DNA of 64,000 nucleotides from Paraburkholderia edwinii (GTDB lineage Bacteria > Pseudomonadota > Gammaproteobacteria > Burkholderiales > Burkholderiaceae): contig NZ_CP080095.1 in the NCBI RefSeq assembly GCF_019428685.1, forward strand, positions 2,356,001-2,420,000, written 5' to 3'. The notes beneath the pieces were generated by a model. It was not told the origin of the DNA, ran no database searches, and saw nothing but the letters and a program-made list of their open reading frames with translations. Shown here piece after piece: positions 1 to 10,700 of the stretch. The position numbers and the translations under genes were made by a program. Within the stretch, counting starts at the first letter, position 1, and every line of letters starts with the position of its first letter.

Positions 1-387
1 CACCGGCAAACGTGCCCGCCCGCCGCTCGTGGTGTCGCCGCTGATGCTTGCGTTCGCAACGCTATAATCGAGCCGCTGATCGGCGAGACGCTGCCGCATC
101 AGTTGCACCCAGCCCGTATCGCGCGGCAGGCCGTACTCGGCGGAGAGACTGTCGCCGAGCACGATGATCACCGGTTTGGCGGCAACCGCGGGCTTGTTCG
201 CAGGCGCATTGGTCTGCGTATAAGCAGGATGTGAAGCAGGATATGAAGCGGAGCTTGAGGCAGAACCCGATGCGGACGCTGCATCGGCATGAGCCGCAAA
301 GCCCGCGACCAGCACGATAGGCGTCACGCGAGCGGCGACGAGCGCGGCCTGAAAAAGCGCATGCACTTTCAACCTACGCTTCAACAT
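1..387 (-). CDS. tesA: GDSL-type arylesterase/thioesterase I, N-terminal part (cut by left window edge)
   Basis: Reading leftwards from ATG at 387, the frame stays open for 129 codons to the window edge, so the C-terminal part with the catalytic Asp and His is missing. Residues 1-35 form a basic then hydrophobic segment ending in AHA, a likely signal peptide. An Ala/Ser/Pro-rich linker with 12-bp repeats follows. Then comes VIIVLGDSLSAEYGLP, the GDS block holding the nucleophilic Ser of SGNH hydrolases, and NASISGDTTSGGRARLP, the second conserved block. TesA-type enzymes are periplasmic lysophospholipase/thioesterases. The gene is divergent from the ABC ATPase, the arrangement of tesA and ybbA in many proteobacteria, and the two start codons overlap. 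Confidence 0.88.
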   Translation of the reverse strand, partial: MLKRRLKVHALFQAALVAARVTPIVLVAGFAAHADAASASGSASSSASYPASHPAYTQTNAPANKPAVAAKPVIIVLGDSLSAEYGLPRDTGWVQLMRQRLADQRLDYSVANASISGDTTSGGRARLPV

Positions 388-1072
388 GCAAAACAAATCC
401 GATCCAGTCATCGAAGTGCGGGGTTTGACGAAGAAGGTTAAGGACGCGACAGGCGAGCTGACGATACTCGACAACATCGACATGTCGATCGAAGCCAGCA
501 GCCGTGTTGCGATTGTCGGCGCATCGGGGTCGGGCAAGTCTACGCTGCTCGGCTTGCTCGCGGGGTTGGACAGCGCAACGTCCGGGTCGGTTCGTTTGCT
601 CGGACGTGAGTTGTCCGAACTCGATGAAGACGGGCGCGCCGCGTTGCGTAGCGGCTCGGTCGGCTTCGTATTCCAGTCGTTCCAGTTGATGCCGCACCTG
701 ACGGCGCTCGAAAACGTCACGCTGCCGCTCGAACTGCAAGGCGGCATGGCGGCGCGCGACATCGTCGCGCGGGCGCGCACGCTGCTCACGCAGGTCGGGC
801 TTGGCGAGCGCATGCGGCACTATCCGAAGCTGCTGTCGGGCGGCGAGCAGCAGCGCGTCGCGTTGGCGCGCGCATTCGTCACGCATCCGGCGATTCTCTT
901 CGCCGACGAGCCGACAGGCAGCCTCGACGCCGCGACGGGCCATGCCGTCATCGATCTGATGTTCGAGATGAATCGCGCCAACGGTGCGACGCTGGTGCTT
1001 GTCACGCATGACATCGAGCTGGCGCGCCGCTGCGACACGACGGTGACGATCGAAGCGGGGCGGCTCGTTTAG
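386..1072 (+). CDS. ybbA: ABC transporter ATP-binding protein, YbbA/LolD type
   Basis: This 228-residue protein is a complete ABC ATPase. Walker A GASGSGKST lies at residues 45-53, the Q-loop glutamine is in VFQSFQL near 97, the signature LSGGEQQR is at 150-157, Walker B ILFADEP at 170-176, and the switch His in LVTHD at 208. It belongs to the MacB/LolD/YbbA subfamily. In Escherichia coli ybbA is followed by the large permease ybbP; here no permease follows, because the next gene is pgi on the other strand, so the membrane partner is elsewhere or absent. No clear ribosome binding site precedes the ATG, which overlaps the tesA start codon. Confidence 0.9.
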   Translation: MQNKSDPVIEVRGLTKKVKDATGELTILDNIDMSIEASSRVAIVGASGSGKSTLLGLLAGLDSATSGSVRLLGRELSELDEDGRAALRSGSVGFVFQSFQLMPHLTALENVTLPLELQGGMAARDIVARARTLLTQVGLGERMRHYPKLLSGGEQQRVALARAFVTHPAILFADEPTGSLDAATGHAVIDLMFEMNRANGATLVLVTHDIELARRCDTTVTIEAGRLV

Positions 1073-1100
1073 CAAAGCGTAAAGCAAGGCAGCAAATCAG

Positions 1101-1190
1101 AGCGCACTAAAGAGAGCGCACTAAAGAGAGTACAGAAAACAGAACGCACAAAGCAGGACGCAATAAGCAGGACGCAATAAGCAGGACGCA
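1101..1190. repeat. Short tandem repeats between ybbA and pgi
   Basis: Two arrays with a 14-bp period are visible. AGCGCACTAAAGAG occurs twice in a row (1101-1128). AAGCAGGACGC begins at 1151, 1165 and 1179, with AAT filling each unit. The AAGCAGGACGC core also builds the 13-bp array near 51.9 kb. No gene is present here. Confidence 0.8.
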
Positions 1191-1231
1191 AAAAACAAAA
1201 AAGCGGGCCATTCGAATCGAAGGCCCGCTTC
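1190..1231 (-). terminator. Rho-independent terminator of pgi
   Basis: On the minus strand an AAGCGGGCC arm and a GGCCCGCTT arm enclose a 12-nt loop and are followed by a T-rich run. It sits about 20 bp past the pgi stop codon. Confidence 0.85.
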
Positions 1232-1251
1232 TTCTATCCAACCCAACAAGC

Positions 1252-2874
1252 TTATTTCTTCAACGCGGCCCGTGCCCGCGCGATCAACGCGGACGTCGAC
1301 GAATCGTGCTTGCCCGCATCGGTGCTCGCCGCGGTCAGATCGGCCTCGACCACCTTGCCGAGAATCTTGCCGAGCTCGACGCCCCACTGATCGAACGAGT
1401 TGATGTTCCACACGGTGCCTTGCGTAAGCACCTTGTGTTCGTAAAGCGCGATCAGCGCACCGAGCGAATGCGCGGTCAGCGCATCGACGAGGATCGTCGT
1501 GGTCGGCCGGTTGCCGGGGAACATGATGTGCGGCACGAGTTGAGGCTTGTCGGGTCCCGCGACCTTCTTCGCTTCCTCCTCGGTGCGCCCGAGCATCATC
1601 GCCTCGCTTTGCGCGAAGCAGTTCGCGAGCAGCTTCGGATGATGGTCGGCAAGCGGATGCTCGGGCGTCAGGACCGCGATGAAATCGATCGGTACGATCG
1701 TCGGGCCCTGGTGCAGCATCTGGAAGAACGCGTGCTGTCCGTTCGTGCCGGGCTCGCCCCACGTGACCGCCGAGGTTGCATAGTCGACGAACGTGCCGTC
1801 AAGCCGCACCTGCTTGCCGTTGCTCTCCATTTCGAGCTGCTGCAGATACGACGGCAGGAAATGCAGCGCTTCCGAATACGGCGCGACGAGATAGCTCTGC
1901 GAGCCGAAGAAGTTTCGATACCAGATGCCGATCATGCCGAGCAGCACCGGCAGGTTTTTGTCGAGCGGTGCCGTGCGGAAATGCTGGTCCATTTCATTCG
2001 CGCCGGCGAGCAGTTCGTCGAAGTGCTTCGGTCCGATCGCGATCATGATCGACAGGCCCACCGCCGACCACAGCGAGTAGCGGCCGCCGACCCAGTCCCA
2101 CATCTCGAATACGTTCTCTTTGGCGATACCGAATTTGACCACTTCCGTCGGATTCGCCGACACACCGACGAAATGCTTCGCGAGCTGGTTTTCCGGGCAG
2201 CCGTTCTGCGTGAACCAGTCGCGCATCGAGCGCGCATTCGTCATCGTTTCGAGCGTCGTAAACGTTTTCGACACGACAATCGCGAGCGTTTCTTCGGGAT
2301 CGATGTTTTCGATCACGCGGTACAGATCCGCGCCGTCGACGTTCGATACGAAGTGCGCGGAGATATCGGGCGATGCAATGTGCTTCAACGCATGCACGAC
2401 CATCTTCGGCCCGAGGTCCGAGCCGCCGATACCGATATTGACGATATGGCGGATCCGCTTGCCGGTGTAACCGGTCCACTTGCCGTCACGCACCTGCGTG
2501 GCGAACGCGGCCATCTTGGCGCGCTCGGCTTTGACCTGCGCGTTGAACGGCGCGTTAGGGTCGCTGGCGCGCAAGGCCGTATGCAGCACCGCGCGGTGCT
2601 CGGTCGGATTGACGATTTCGCCCGCGAACATTGCGTCGCGGCGCTTCTCGACGCCTGCTTCGCGCGCGAGCTGCACGAGCAGCTTCAGCGTTTCGTCGGT
2701 GATGCGGTTCTTGGAAAAATCGGCCGAGATGCCGCCGCCCGAGTACGTCAAGCGTTCGGCGCGGGTCGGGGCAGGGTCGTTCTCAGGTTTGAACCAGTCG
2801 CGCAGCCGTGCATCGCGAATCTGCTCGTAATGCGCTTGCAGCGAGGTCCAGGCGGGAAAAGTGATCTTGGTCAT
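1252..2874 (-). CDS. pgi: Glucose-6-phosphate isomerase
   Basis: Interconverts glucose 6-phosphate and fructose 6-phosphate in the cytoplasm. The 540-residue length is typical of bacterial Pgi. Family signatures are plain: [14 protein letters not shown] (phosphate-binding SIS region), [16 protein letters not shown] (signature 1), the catalytic-Glu stretch [13 protein letters not shown], and [14 protein letters not shown] (signature 2). A sigma-70 type promoter lies about 100 bp upstream and a strong terminator follows, so the gene is probably monocistronic. The long plus-strand frame through 1306-2979 is the GC-rich antisense shadow of this gene. Confidence 0.97.
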   Translation of the reverse strand: MTKITFPAWTSLQAHYEQIRDARLRDWFKPENDPAPTRAERLTYSGGGISADFSKNRITDETLKLLVQLAREAGVEKRRDAMFAGEIVNPTEHRAVLHTALRASDPNAPFNAQVKAERAKMAAFATQVRDGKWTGYTGKRIRHIVNIGIGGSDLGPKMVVHALKHIASPDISAHFVSNVDGADLYRVIENIDPEETLAIVVSKTFTTLETMTNARSMRDWFTQNGCPENQLAKHFVGVSANPTEVVKFGIAKENVFEMWDWVGGRYSLWSAVGLSIMIAIGPKHFDELLAGANEMDQHFRTAPLDKNLPVLLGMIGIWYRNFFGSQSYLVAPYSEALHFLPSYLQQLEMESNGKQVRLDGTFVDYATSAVTWGEPGTNGQHAFFQMLHQGPTIVPIDFIAVLTPEHPLADHHPKLLANCFAQSEAMMLGRTEEEAKKVAGPDKPQLVPHIMFPGNRPTTTILVDALTAHSLGALIALYEHKVLTQGTVWNINSFDQWGVELGKILGKVVEADLTAASTDAGKHDSSTSALIARARAALKK

Positions 2875-3317
2875 AACCGTCCGTCAAACGAAGGGGCACG
2901 AAGGGAGGCGGCGCACCCGGCATGTGCATTCCGGGAATCGCGGCAGGGCGCCGTCGACGCATGCAGTCACTCAGTATAGCGGCGCACGATCGCTGTGTTC
3001 AGTGTGGGCGCTGCAGCCCCAGATAACGGGACGTCGAGGGGCGCGACCCAATGCTCGATGCGCTGGCCCGATTGTCGAACACCGATGGTCGAATGCCGCT
3101 CGTGAATGCCACTCGCAAATAGCCGGTCACCGTATGCCGGCTTCAGCGCGCGTTATGCAGCGATACGGTATCGTCGCGCTTGACCGTTTTATTCAGATCA
3201 TTCGCTCTGCGCCACGAGCTGGCAGCGATCCGGTCAGCCATGCAGCCGGCCATCCGCCGGAACGATGCGAGGCGCTGGCCGGCCGCGCGCGAGAGCGCAT
3301 TCTTTTGCGGGGATTCG
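2875..3317. promoter_or_regulatory. Divergent intergenic region with predicted pgi promoter (minus) at 2973-3001
   Basis: On the minus strand TGAACA (3001-2996), a 17-bp spacer and TATACT (2978-2973) form a good sigma-70 promoter, giving a leader of about 95 nt before pgi. The other half leads to the CPBP protease gene, where I see no strong promoter. Frames crossing this stretch have no recognisable protein. Confidence 0.6.
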
Positions 3318-4178
3318 ATGTTCGTCTTGTCCTGGGTCGCGATTTTTCTGGCGGTGCTCGCGACGTGGCTGATCGAGCGGCGCGCGATCGGCGTCGTGCT
3401 GCTCGTGATCGGTTATGGCGCGGCGCTTGCGTCGGGGATGCTCGGCGCCGCCGCGCTCACCACCATCGTCGTGCTGATCGTGCTTGCGTACGCGGTGCTG
3501 CCGCCTCGTCCGCCGGCCGTGCGCCGCGTCGCGCATGCGCTGTTCATCGTGCTCGGCGTCGCGCTGATCCTGCATTGGGTGCCGGGCTTCCATAACCCAC
3601 GCGTGATTCATGCGGAGCGCTTCACGGCCGATGCGCTGCCGTTCTCGATGTACCTGAATCTCGACAAGCCGCTCGTCGCGTTCTGGCTGCTGCTGATGTT
3701 CCGCTGGATACGCGGGCCGCAGAATGCGACGCTTGCGCTTGCCGCGGGCATCGGCGGCTGGCTGCTGACGGCGGCGGTCTGCATCGGCACCGCGCTCGCG
3801 ATGCGGCTCGTCGTCTGGGAGCCGAAGTGGCCGGCCGATGCGTGGCTTTTCCTCGTCAATAACCTGTTGCTCGTTTCGGTGGTCGAGGAAGCGTTCTTTC
3901 GCGGCTATCTGCAAGGCGGCCTGATGCGGCTGCTCGACGGCCGTCCGTTGGGCAAAGCCATCGCGCTGGTCGTCGCGTCGGCGTTGTTCGGCCTGATGCA
4001 TTTGCCGGAAGGCGGGTGGCTGTGGGTCGTGTTCAGCGCGGTCGCGGGGCTCGGCTATGGGCTCGCCTACCGCTTCGGTGGACTGCGGGCCGCGGTGCTA
4101 GCGCACTTCGCGCTGAACGCGACACACTTCCTGCTGTTCACATATCCGATGCTGCAGCCGGGGCTGCATGCGGTGTGA
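3318..4178 (+). CDS. CPBP-family intramembrane glutamic protease (CAAX-type)
   Basis: Polytopic inner-membrane protein of 286 residues. The three family motifs are present: EEAFFRG (the Glu pair and Arg of motif 1), FGLMHL (motif 2 His) and HFALNATHF (motif 3 His/Asn). Members include bacteriocin self-immunity and prenyl-CAAX type proteases, but the substrate here is unknown. I start at ATG 3318 (MFVLSWVAIF) because GCGGGGA precedes it at good spacing and the protein then begins with a membrane helix. A longer frame from 3180 would add a polar, unconserved stretch. It is convergent with the nnr gene. Confidence 0.85.
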   Translation: MFVLSWVAIFLAVLATWLIERRAIGVVLLVIGYGAALASGMLGAAALTTIVVLIVLAYAVLPPRPPAVRRVAHALFIVLGVALILHWVPGFHNPRVIHAERFTADALPFSMYLNLDKPLVAFWLLLMFRWIRGPQNATLALAAGIGGWLLTAAVCIGTALAMRLVVWEPKWPADAWLFLVNNLLLVSVVEEAFFRGYLQGGLMRLLDGRPLGKAIALVVASALFGLMHLPEGGWLWVVFSAVAGLGYGLAYRFGGLRAAVLAHFALNATHFLLFTYPMLQPGLHAV

Positions 4179-4220
4179 TGCCGCATGCATCGGCTGGCTG
4201 CATCGTCTGGCAGTCGCCGT

Positions 4221-5939
4221 CTACCCCTGCGTCGGATAAAACAACCGGTTCAGCAGCTTGCGCACCATCGGCGCGAGCTCGCCGGCCGTGCATCCCGCAG
4301 GACCGTCGCCGCGCGCGGTGAGCGCATCGGCGGCGAGCCCATGCAAATAGACGCCCGCCAGCGCGGCCTCATACCGCGGCAAGCCCTGCGCGAGCAGCGC
4401 GCCGATCATTCCGCCGAGCACATCGCCGGTGCCGCCCGTCGCAAGCGCCGCGTTGCCGGTCGGATTGATCGCGACGCGGCCGTCCGGCGCCGCAATCACC
4501 GTGCCGGTCCCTTTCAGTACGACGACGCTCGCGAAGCGGCGCGTCAGCGCGCGCGCCGCGGCGAGCCGGTCGCGCTGGACGGCCGGCGCGTCGATGCCGA
4601 GCAGGCGCGCGGCTTCGAGCGGATGCGGCGTGAGAATCGCGGGGTCGTTATCGCGCGAGCCGCGCGCCTCGAGCGCCGCCGCAAGCGACGCGTCGCGCGC
4701 AAACAGATTCAGCGCATCGGCATCGAAGAGCTTCGGCAGATCGAGCGGCAACACGTCCTTCAGCACGCGCGTCGCGCGCTCGCGATGACCCATGCCGCAG
4801 CCGATCGATAGCGCATCCATGCTGCCGAGCGGCAAGTCGTCGATGGCATGCAGCATCAGTTCGGGGTGGGGCGGATCGTAGGCGGGGCCGCCTACGCCTA
4901 GCAGCGCGACATGTACCTTGCCGGCGCCCGCATAAAGCGCGGCGCGTGCCGCGAGAATCGGCGCGCCGCACATGCCGGTGTCGCCGCCGACCACCGCGAG
5001 GCTGCCGAACGTGCCTTTATGGGTCGCGAAATCGCGCGGCGGGAAGTGCGCGGCGAACAGCGCTGGTGCGTTCAGCTGCGCGGCGGCTGGATGACTCGCG
5101 CTGCTTGTTGTGTCGAGCTCGAGCGGCGCGATGCTAACCTCGCCCGCAAGGTCGCGCCCTGAGGCCATGAAAAGCCCGGGCTTCGCGCCAATAAAGGTGA
5201 CCGTGCATGTCGCGCGGACCGCGATACCGCCGTCGACGACATTGCCGGTGTCGCTATCGAGGCCGCTCGGCACATCGAGTGCGAGCACGCGTCCATGCGC
5301 GGCGGGTCGGTTTGCAGACGCCGTCGTCGCGGACCCTGAGATATGCAGCGACTGCGCCGCGTCGCCCGGCGTGCTCGAGGTGCGCGCCGCGAGACGCTGC
5401 GCAAGCTCGGCAAACACGCCTTCGAGCGGCCGCGCGAGGCCGATGCCGAACATCCCGTCGACCACCCAGCCATAGCCGTCGAACGAGGCGGGCGGCGTCG
5501 ACGTGATCTTCACGCCCGCGACGCGCGCTTCGTTAAGCGCCCAGCGCGCATCATCGGGTTTCACTTCGACCGGCATGCAGACTTCGACCGCGAAGCCCGC
5601 GCGCTGCAATTCGGCCGCGACGACGAGCGCGTCGCCGCCGTTGTTGCCGGGCCCCGCGATCAGCAGCACGGGATGCGCGGCATCGACAGAGCCATCATGC
5701 GCGATCCGCTCCATCAGAAAGCGCGCGGCCGCGGCGCCGGCGCGCGCCATCAGCGTGTGCGGCGGCAGCGCGGCGGCGGCCTGCGTTTCGAGCGCGCGCA
5801 GTTCAGCGACCGTGTACAGCGGCAGCGGCCGGTCATGCGGATTGACGAGCATCGGCGTGGCAACGGCGGCCTGAGCCGACGATGAAGCAGACGAAGCGGA
5901 AGAAGCAGACGAAGACGCGGAGGACTTGGCGACGGTCAT
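4221..5939 (-). CDS. nnr: Bifunctional NAD(P)H-hydrate epimerase / ADP-dependent NAD(P)H-hydrate dehydratase
   Basis: Repairs hydrated NADH and NADPH. The N-terminal half is the YjeF_N epimerase domain, with GPGNNGGDALVVAAELQ followed by VDGMFGIGL. The C-terminal half is the ribokinase-fold dehydratase, with VVLKGTGTV and ATGGTGDVLGGMIGAL near the end. The N-terminus holds a Ser/Ala-rich run of about 20 residues that looks like repeat expansion. Starts are possible at GTG 5990, ATG 5939 (chosen) and ATG 5852 (MLVNPHDRP, just before the conserved domain). None has a convincing ribosome binding site, so the true start is uncertain. Confidence 0.93.
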   Translation of the reverse strand: MTVAKSSASSSASSASSASSSAQAAVATPMLVNPHDRPLPLYTVAELRALETQAAAALPPHTLMARAGAAAARFLMERIAHDGSVDAAHPVLLIAGPGNNGGDALVVAAELQRAGFAVEVCMPVEVKPDDARWALNEARVAGVKITSTPPASFDGYGWVVDGMFGIGLARPLEGVFAELAQRLAARTSSTPGDAAQSLHISGSATTASANRPAAHGRVLALDVPSGLDSDTGNVVDGGIAVRATCTVTFIGAKPGLFMASGRDLAGEVSIAPLELDTTSSASHPAAAQLNAPALFAAHFPPRDFATHKGTFGSLAVVGGDTGMCGAPILAARAALYAGAGKVHVALLGVGGPAYDPPHPELMLHAIDDLPLGSMDALSIGCGMGHRERATRVLKDVLPLDLPKLFDADALNLFARDASLAAALEARGSRDNDPAILTPHPLEAARLLGIDAPAVQRDRLAAARALTRRFASVVVLKGTGTVIAAPDGRVAINPTGNAALATGGTGDVLGGMIGALLAQGLPRYEAALAGVYLHGLAADALTARGDGPAGCTAGELAPMVRKLLNRLFYPTQG

Positions 5940-6084
5940 GGCGGCGTTCGGAAGCGCGTACGGGTAGGAAGGGCGCAGACCGCAGCGCACCGGAAGGCAC
6001 GCGCCGCGGGGGCGATTACCTTGATGTTAGTGGCAATGCGTGTACCCGTGCCAGCGGGGCTGGCCACGACGACGGCGCCGCCCC

Positions 6085-7386
6085 TCAATGCCTGAACCGC
6101 TCGGGCGCGAGCGCCGCCACCGTTTCCTGCGGCACATCGGCCGCGCGGCCCGTCATCATGTCGGCGATCAGCTTGCCCGAGCCGCACGCGAGCCCCCAGC
6201 CGACCGGCCCATGCCCGATATTGACGAAGAGCCGCGGATGCAGCGCATTGCCGGTCACCGGCAAGCCATCGGGCGACAGCAGCTTGATGCCTTCCCACGG
6301 CAGCGCCTGCGAGATGCGCGCGGCGCCGGGCACCCAGTCGTGGGTTGCCTGGCCGAGCAGCGCGAGCGCTTCCTTGGTCAGCGGTTCGCCGAGCGGCTTG
6401 TCGGTTTCTCGTGCGCTTTGCAGCACCGCGCCGCCGGCAATGCGCAACCGGTGATTGCTGCGCGTGATGGTGATGCGCTTGACCGCATCGATAACCGTCA
6501 TATGCGGCGCGAATTCTTCGCGCGCGATCGGCGCGACAAGGTTATGCAGCCGCAACGGATGCAGCGGCAATTGCAGCCCCACGCGATCGAGCAGCGGCAA
6601 GCTGCCGACGCCCGCCGCGACGACGATCGCATCGGCGCCGATCAGGTCGACTTCGCGCGATCTGACGGGGTCGCCGGGCCGTGGCGCGAGTTCGACCGCC
6701 GCGCGGCTGCTGTCGAGCCGGATCGCCGTGACTTCGCGGCCGAACTGGAACTGCACGCCGCCTTGCGTATCGAGCGTCTGCTTGACGAGCTTCGCGAAGA
6801 GCGGGCAGTTCGCCGTGCGTTCGTCGCGAAACAGCACGCCGCCCGCGAACGGCGGATCGGCCGGCACCGAATGCTCGAGCGCGACGCACTCGTGCGGCGT
6901 CAGTACGTGATGCGGCACTTCGAACTGGCGCAGCAGTTCGAGCGCGGGCTTGATCTGCTCCCATTCCTGCTGCGTGCGCACGAGATACAGCTGGCCGTTC
7001 GCCTGCTCGAAATCGAGACCGAAGCGTGCTTCGATATCGGCGAGCGCCTCGCGCGCCGATTCGATCAGCGGCCGCAGCCGCGCGTATTGCTGGGAGAAAG
7101 CGTCGGGCGCCTGCAAGGCACCAAGCCGCTTGACGAAGTCGCGCGCCGCGCCGTTAAAGCCGGTCTTGCGGATGACCCCGTTCTTCGCCGACCCTCGGTG
7201 CGGCATGAAGGTGGGGCCGAACCAGACGTCGAGCGAAGTGGGCAGCACGGTGCCGCCGTGGCCGTAGGTGGCGCCTTGCGCGACGGTCGCATGCCGCTCG
7301 ACCACGCAGACCCGGTGACCGGCCGCGCGCAACTGATAGGCGGTGGCGACGCCCACGATCCCGCCGCCGATGACAATGACATCCAT
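6085..7386 (-). CDS. dadA: FAD-dependent D-amino acid dehydrogenase, DadA family
   Basis: A 433-residue FAD oxidoreductase. The N-terminus [19 protein letters not shown] is the dinucleotide-binding Rossmann motif. The DadA-like body includes [14 protein letters not shown], and the C-terminus closes the FAD site with [23 protein letters not shown]. DadA deaminates D-amino acids and passes electrons to the respiratory chain at the inner membrane. The start at 7386 fits the family; an upstream extension of the frame to 7692 runs into the purL control region. The exact substrate cannot be read from sequence. Confidence 0.88.
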   Translation of the reverse strand: MDVIVIGGGIVGVATAYQLRAAGHRVCVVERHATVAQGATYGHGGTVLPTSLDVWFGPTFMPHRGSAKNGVIRKTGFNGAARDFVKRLGALQAPDAFSQQYARLRPLIESAREALADIEARFGLDFEQANGQLYLVRTQQEWEQIKPALELLRQFEVPHHVLTPHECVALEHSVPADPPFAGGVLFRDERTANCPLFAKLVKQTLDTQGGVQFQFGREVTAIRLDSSRAAVELAPRPGDPVRSREVDLIGADAIVVAAGVGSLPLLDRVGLQLPLHPLRLHNLVAPIAREEFAPHMTVIDAVKRITITRSNHRLRIAGGAVLQSARETDKPLGEPLTKEALALLGQATHDWVPGAARISQALPWEGIKLLSPDGLPVTGNALHPRLFVNIGHGPVGWGLACGSGKLIADMMTGRAADVPQETVAALAPERFRH

Positions 7387-7734
7387 GTTCTGTTTCGTAT
7401 TGCCGGCGGAACCCCGATGGCCCATGCGGCGCGGCGCCCGCGATGCCGCGCCCGTCTGATGAAAGGCCGCATGATAGCAGCCAAAGCGGGGGAATCGCAC
7501 GAGCAGCACAGCGTGGCGATGCACGACGGGTACGTGAGGATGCCGGATCGGTCGCGGCAAGGGTCCGGTAAGGGCGTCCTTCCGGGTTATAATCTCGGAC
7601 TTCCCTTCGCCCCGACGGCGCCCCGGATGCGCGATCCGCGAATCAACCTGGAATCCAGCCAGGAACCGGCAGGATCGGCACCTATGTGGCAACCCGAGGG
7701 GCCACCCGACGTACAGTCAAGCACCGTCAAGTCC
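7387..7734. promoter_or_regulatory. dadA/purL divergent region with perfect TATAAT at 7588-7593
   Basis: A consensus -10 hexamer TATAAT on the plus strand is followed by a leader of about 135 nt before purL; the matching -35 is weak. Within the leader GTGGC (7686-7690) and GCCAC (7701-7705) can pair around a 10-nt loop. A weaker minus-strand candidate for dadA is TATCAT (7476-7471). No coding sequence is recognisable. Confidence 0.5.
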
Positions 7735-10700
7735 ATGGCCCACTTCTCGTGTTTTCCCGGCGCTTCGGCCCTCTCTGATTTCCGTCAAACCCGTCTGCTC
7801 GACACGCTTACCCGCATCGACGCCAATATCGTCGGCGTGCGCGGTCAGTATCTGCACTTCGTCAACGCGCAAACGCCACTTTCAGGCGAAGACAGCGCGA
7901 AGATCGAGGCGCTGATGCACTACGGCGACCCGTTCGACGCGGGCAACGGACATAAGGAAAAGGGCGCGGTCGAAACCTTCCTCGTCGTGCCGCGCTTCGG
8001 CACCGTGTCGCCGTGGGCGAGCAAGGCCACCGATATCGCGCACCACTGCGGCCTGACGCAGGTGCGCCGCATCGAGCGCGGCATCGAATTCACGGTAGTG
8101 CTCAAAGGCGGGCTGCTCGGCGGCAAGAAGGCACTGTCCGACAGCGCGCGCGAAGCAGTCGCCGCGGCGTTGCACGACCGCATGACCGAAAGCGTTGCGC
8201 CGTCGCGCGACCATGCGATGCATCTGTTCGACGAACTGCCGGCCAAGCCGCTGCTTACCGTCGACGTTCTCGGTAGCGGCCGCCAGGCGCTCGAACGCGC
8301 GAACGCCGAACTGGGCCTCGCGCTCGCCGACGACGAAATCGACTATCTCGTCGACGCCTTCACGAAGCTCGGCCGCAATCCGACCGATGTCGAACTGATG
8401 ATGTTCGCGCAGGCGAACAGCGAACACTGCCGCCACAAGATCTTCAACGCGCAATGGACGATCGACGGCGAGGCGCAGGACATGTCGCTGTTCGCGATGA
8501 TCCGCAACACCGAGAAGCTCAATCCGCAGGGCACGATTGTCGCGTATTCGGACAATTCGGCGATCATGCGGGGCGCGCAGGCGGAGCGCTGGTTCCCGCG
8601 TCCCGCGCAACAGCAAGGCGCGCTCGCGGAACACTACGGCCGTCACGTCGAGCTCACGCACACGCTGATGAAGGTCGAGACGCACAACCACCCGACCGCG
8701 ATTTCGCCGTTCCCGGGTGCGGCAACCGGCGCGGGCGGCGAGATTCGCGACGAGGGCGCGACGGGCCGCGGCGCGCGGCCGAAGGCGGGTCTCACCGGCT
8801 TCACAGTCTCGAACCTCGATCTGCCCGATGCGCGCGAATCGTGGGAAAACGAGCGCGACGCGACGCAGCCGGTCGGCCACCGCAACAGCGCCGACCAGCA
8901 TGGCGCATATGGGCGTCCGGACCGCATCGCTTCGCCGCTGCAGATCATGATCGACGGGCCGCTCGGCGGCGCCGCGTTCAACAACGAATTCGGCCGCCCG
9001 AACCTCGGCGGCTACTTCCGCACTTACGAGCAGAACGTCGCGGGCCGCGTGCGCGGCTATCACAAGCCGATCATGATCGCGGGCGGCATCGGCAATATCT
9101 CCGATGCGCACACGCACAAGCACGATCTGCCCGAAGGGTCGCTGCTGATTCAGCTGGGCGGCCCGGGCATGCGCATCGGCATGGGCGGCGGCGCGGCGAG
9201 CTCGATGGCGACCGGCACGAACACGGCTGAGCTCGACTTCGATTCGGTCCAGCGCGGCAACCCGGAAATCGAGCGGCGCGCGCAGGAAGTGATCAACGCG
9301 TGCTGGCAGATGGGCGAGCGCAATCCGATTCTGAGCATTCATGACGTCGGCGCGGGCGGGCTTTCGAACGCATTCCCCGAACTGGTCGACGGCGCCGACA
9401 AGGGCGCGCATTTCGAGCTGCGCAAGGTGCCGCTCGAAGAGAGCGGATTGTCGCCGCGCGAGATCTGGTCGAACGAAGCGCAGGAACGTTACGTTCTCGC
9501 GATCGCGCCGGCGGACCTCGCGAAGTTCGAGGCAATCTGCGACCGCGAGCGTTGTCCGTTCGCGGTGGTCGGCACCGCAACTTCGGAACGCCAGCTGAAG
9601 TTGACCGATGACGCGGCAGACGGCGCCGGGCCGCATGACGCCCATGCGCACGAGCCCGTCGATATGCCGATGGAAGTGCTGCTCGGCAAGGCGCCGCGCA
9701 TGCATCGCGACGTGCAGCGCGCATCGACGGCGCTGCCGGCGGTGGATCTCACGCATGTGTCGTTGAATGAGGTGGCGGCAAGCGTGCTGCGTCACCCGAC
9801 GGTCGGCAGCAAATCGTTTCTGATCACGATCGGCGACCGTTCGGTCGGCGGCACGACGGTGCGCGACCAGATGGTCGGCCCGTGGCAGGTGCCGGTGGCC
9901 GACTGCGCCATCACGACGATGGACTACGCGGGCTTCCACGGCGAAGCGATGACGATGGCCGAGCGCACGCCGCTCGCTGTGATCGACGCGCCGGCGTCGG
10001 GCCGCATGGCGGTCGGCGAAGCGGTGACGAATATTGCGTCCGCACCGATTGCCTCGCTCGACAAGCTCAAGCTGTCGGCGAACTGGATGGCCGCATGCGG
10101 CAGCCCCGGCGAAGACGCGGCGCTGTACGACACGGTGAAGGCGATCGGCATGGAGCTTTGTCCGGCGCTTGGCATCGGCATTCCGGTCGGCAAGGATTCG
10201 CTGTCGATGCGCACCAAGTGGGATGAGAACGGCGTCGCGAAGGAAGTGGTCGCGCCGGTGTCGCTGATCATCTCGGCGTTCGCGCCGGTCGACGATGTGC
10301 GCCAGCATCTGACGCCGCAACTGCGCCGCACCGACGAGGCCGGCCACGCAATCGACACGGTGCTGATCGCGATCGACCTCGGCCGCGGCAAGCATCGCAT
10401 GGGCGGCAGCATTCTCGCGCAGGTCACGCAGCAGGTCGGCGACACGGTGCCCGACGTCGATAGCGCGGAGGACCTCAAGCATTTCTTCGACGCGATCCAG
10501 GCGCTGAACGGTGCAGGCAAGCTGCTCGCCTACCACGACCGCTCGGACGGCGGCCTGTGGGCGACGGTCTGCGAAATGGCGTTCGCGGGGCACGTCGGCG
10601 TGTCGCTGAACGTCGATATGCTGACGCTCGATCCGAACCATGAGTTCGACTACGGCGATGCGAAAGACTGGGCGAAGCAGACGAGCGGCCGTCGCGAAGA

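Noticed and set aside
1306..2979. 557-residue plus-strand open frame opposite pgi
   Set aside because: It is the antisense shadow of a clear pgi gene; the peptide is Arg/His/Asp-rich and unlike any family, as expected from GC-rich antisense frames.
6040..7734. N-terminal extension of purL by 565 residues
   Set aside because: The extension is antisense to dadA; PurL family proteins start at the [10 protein letters not shown] position.
7594..7734. Riboswitch in the purL leader
   Set aside because: A short hairpin exists but I recognise no conserved aptamer core; guanine or PRPP riboswitch features are not seen.
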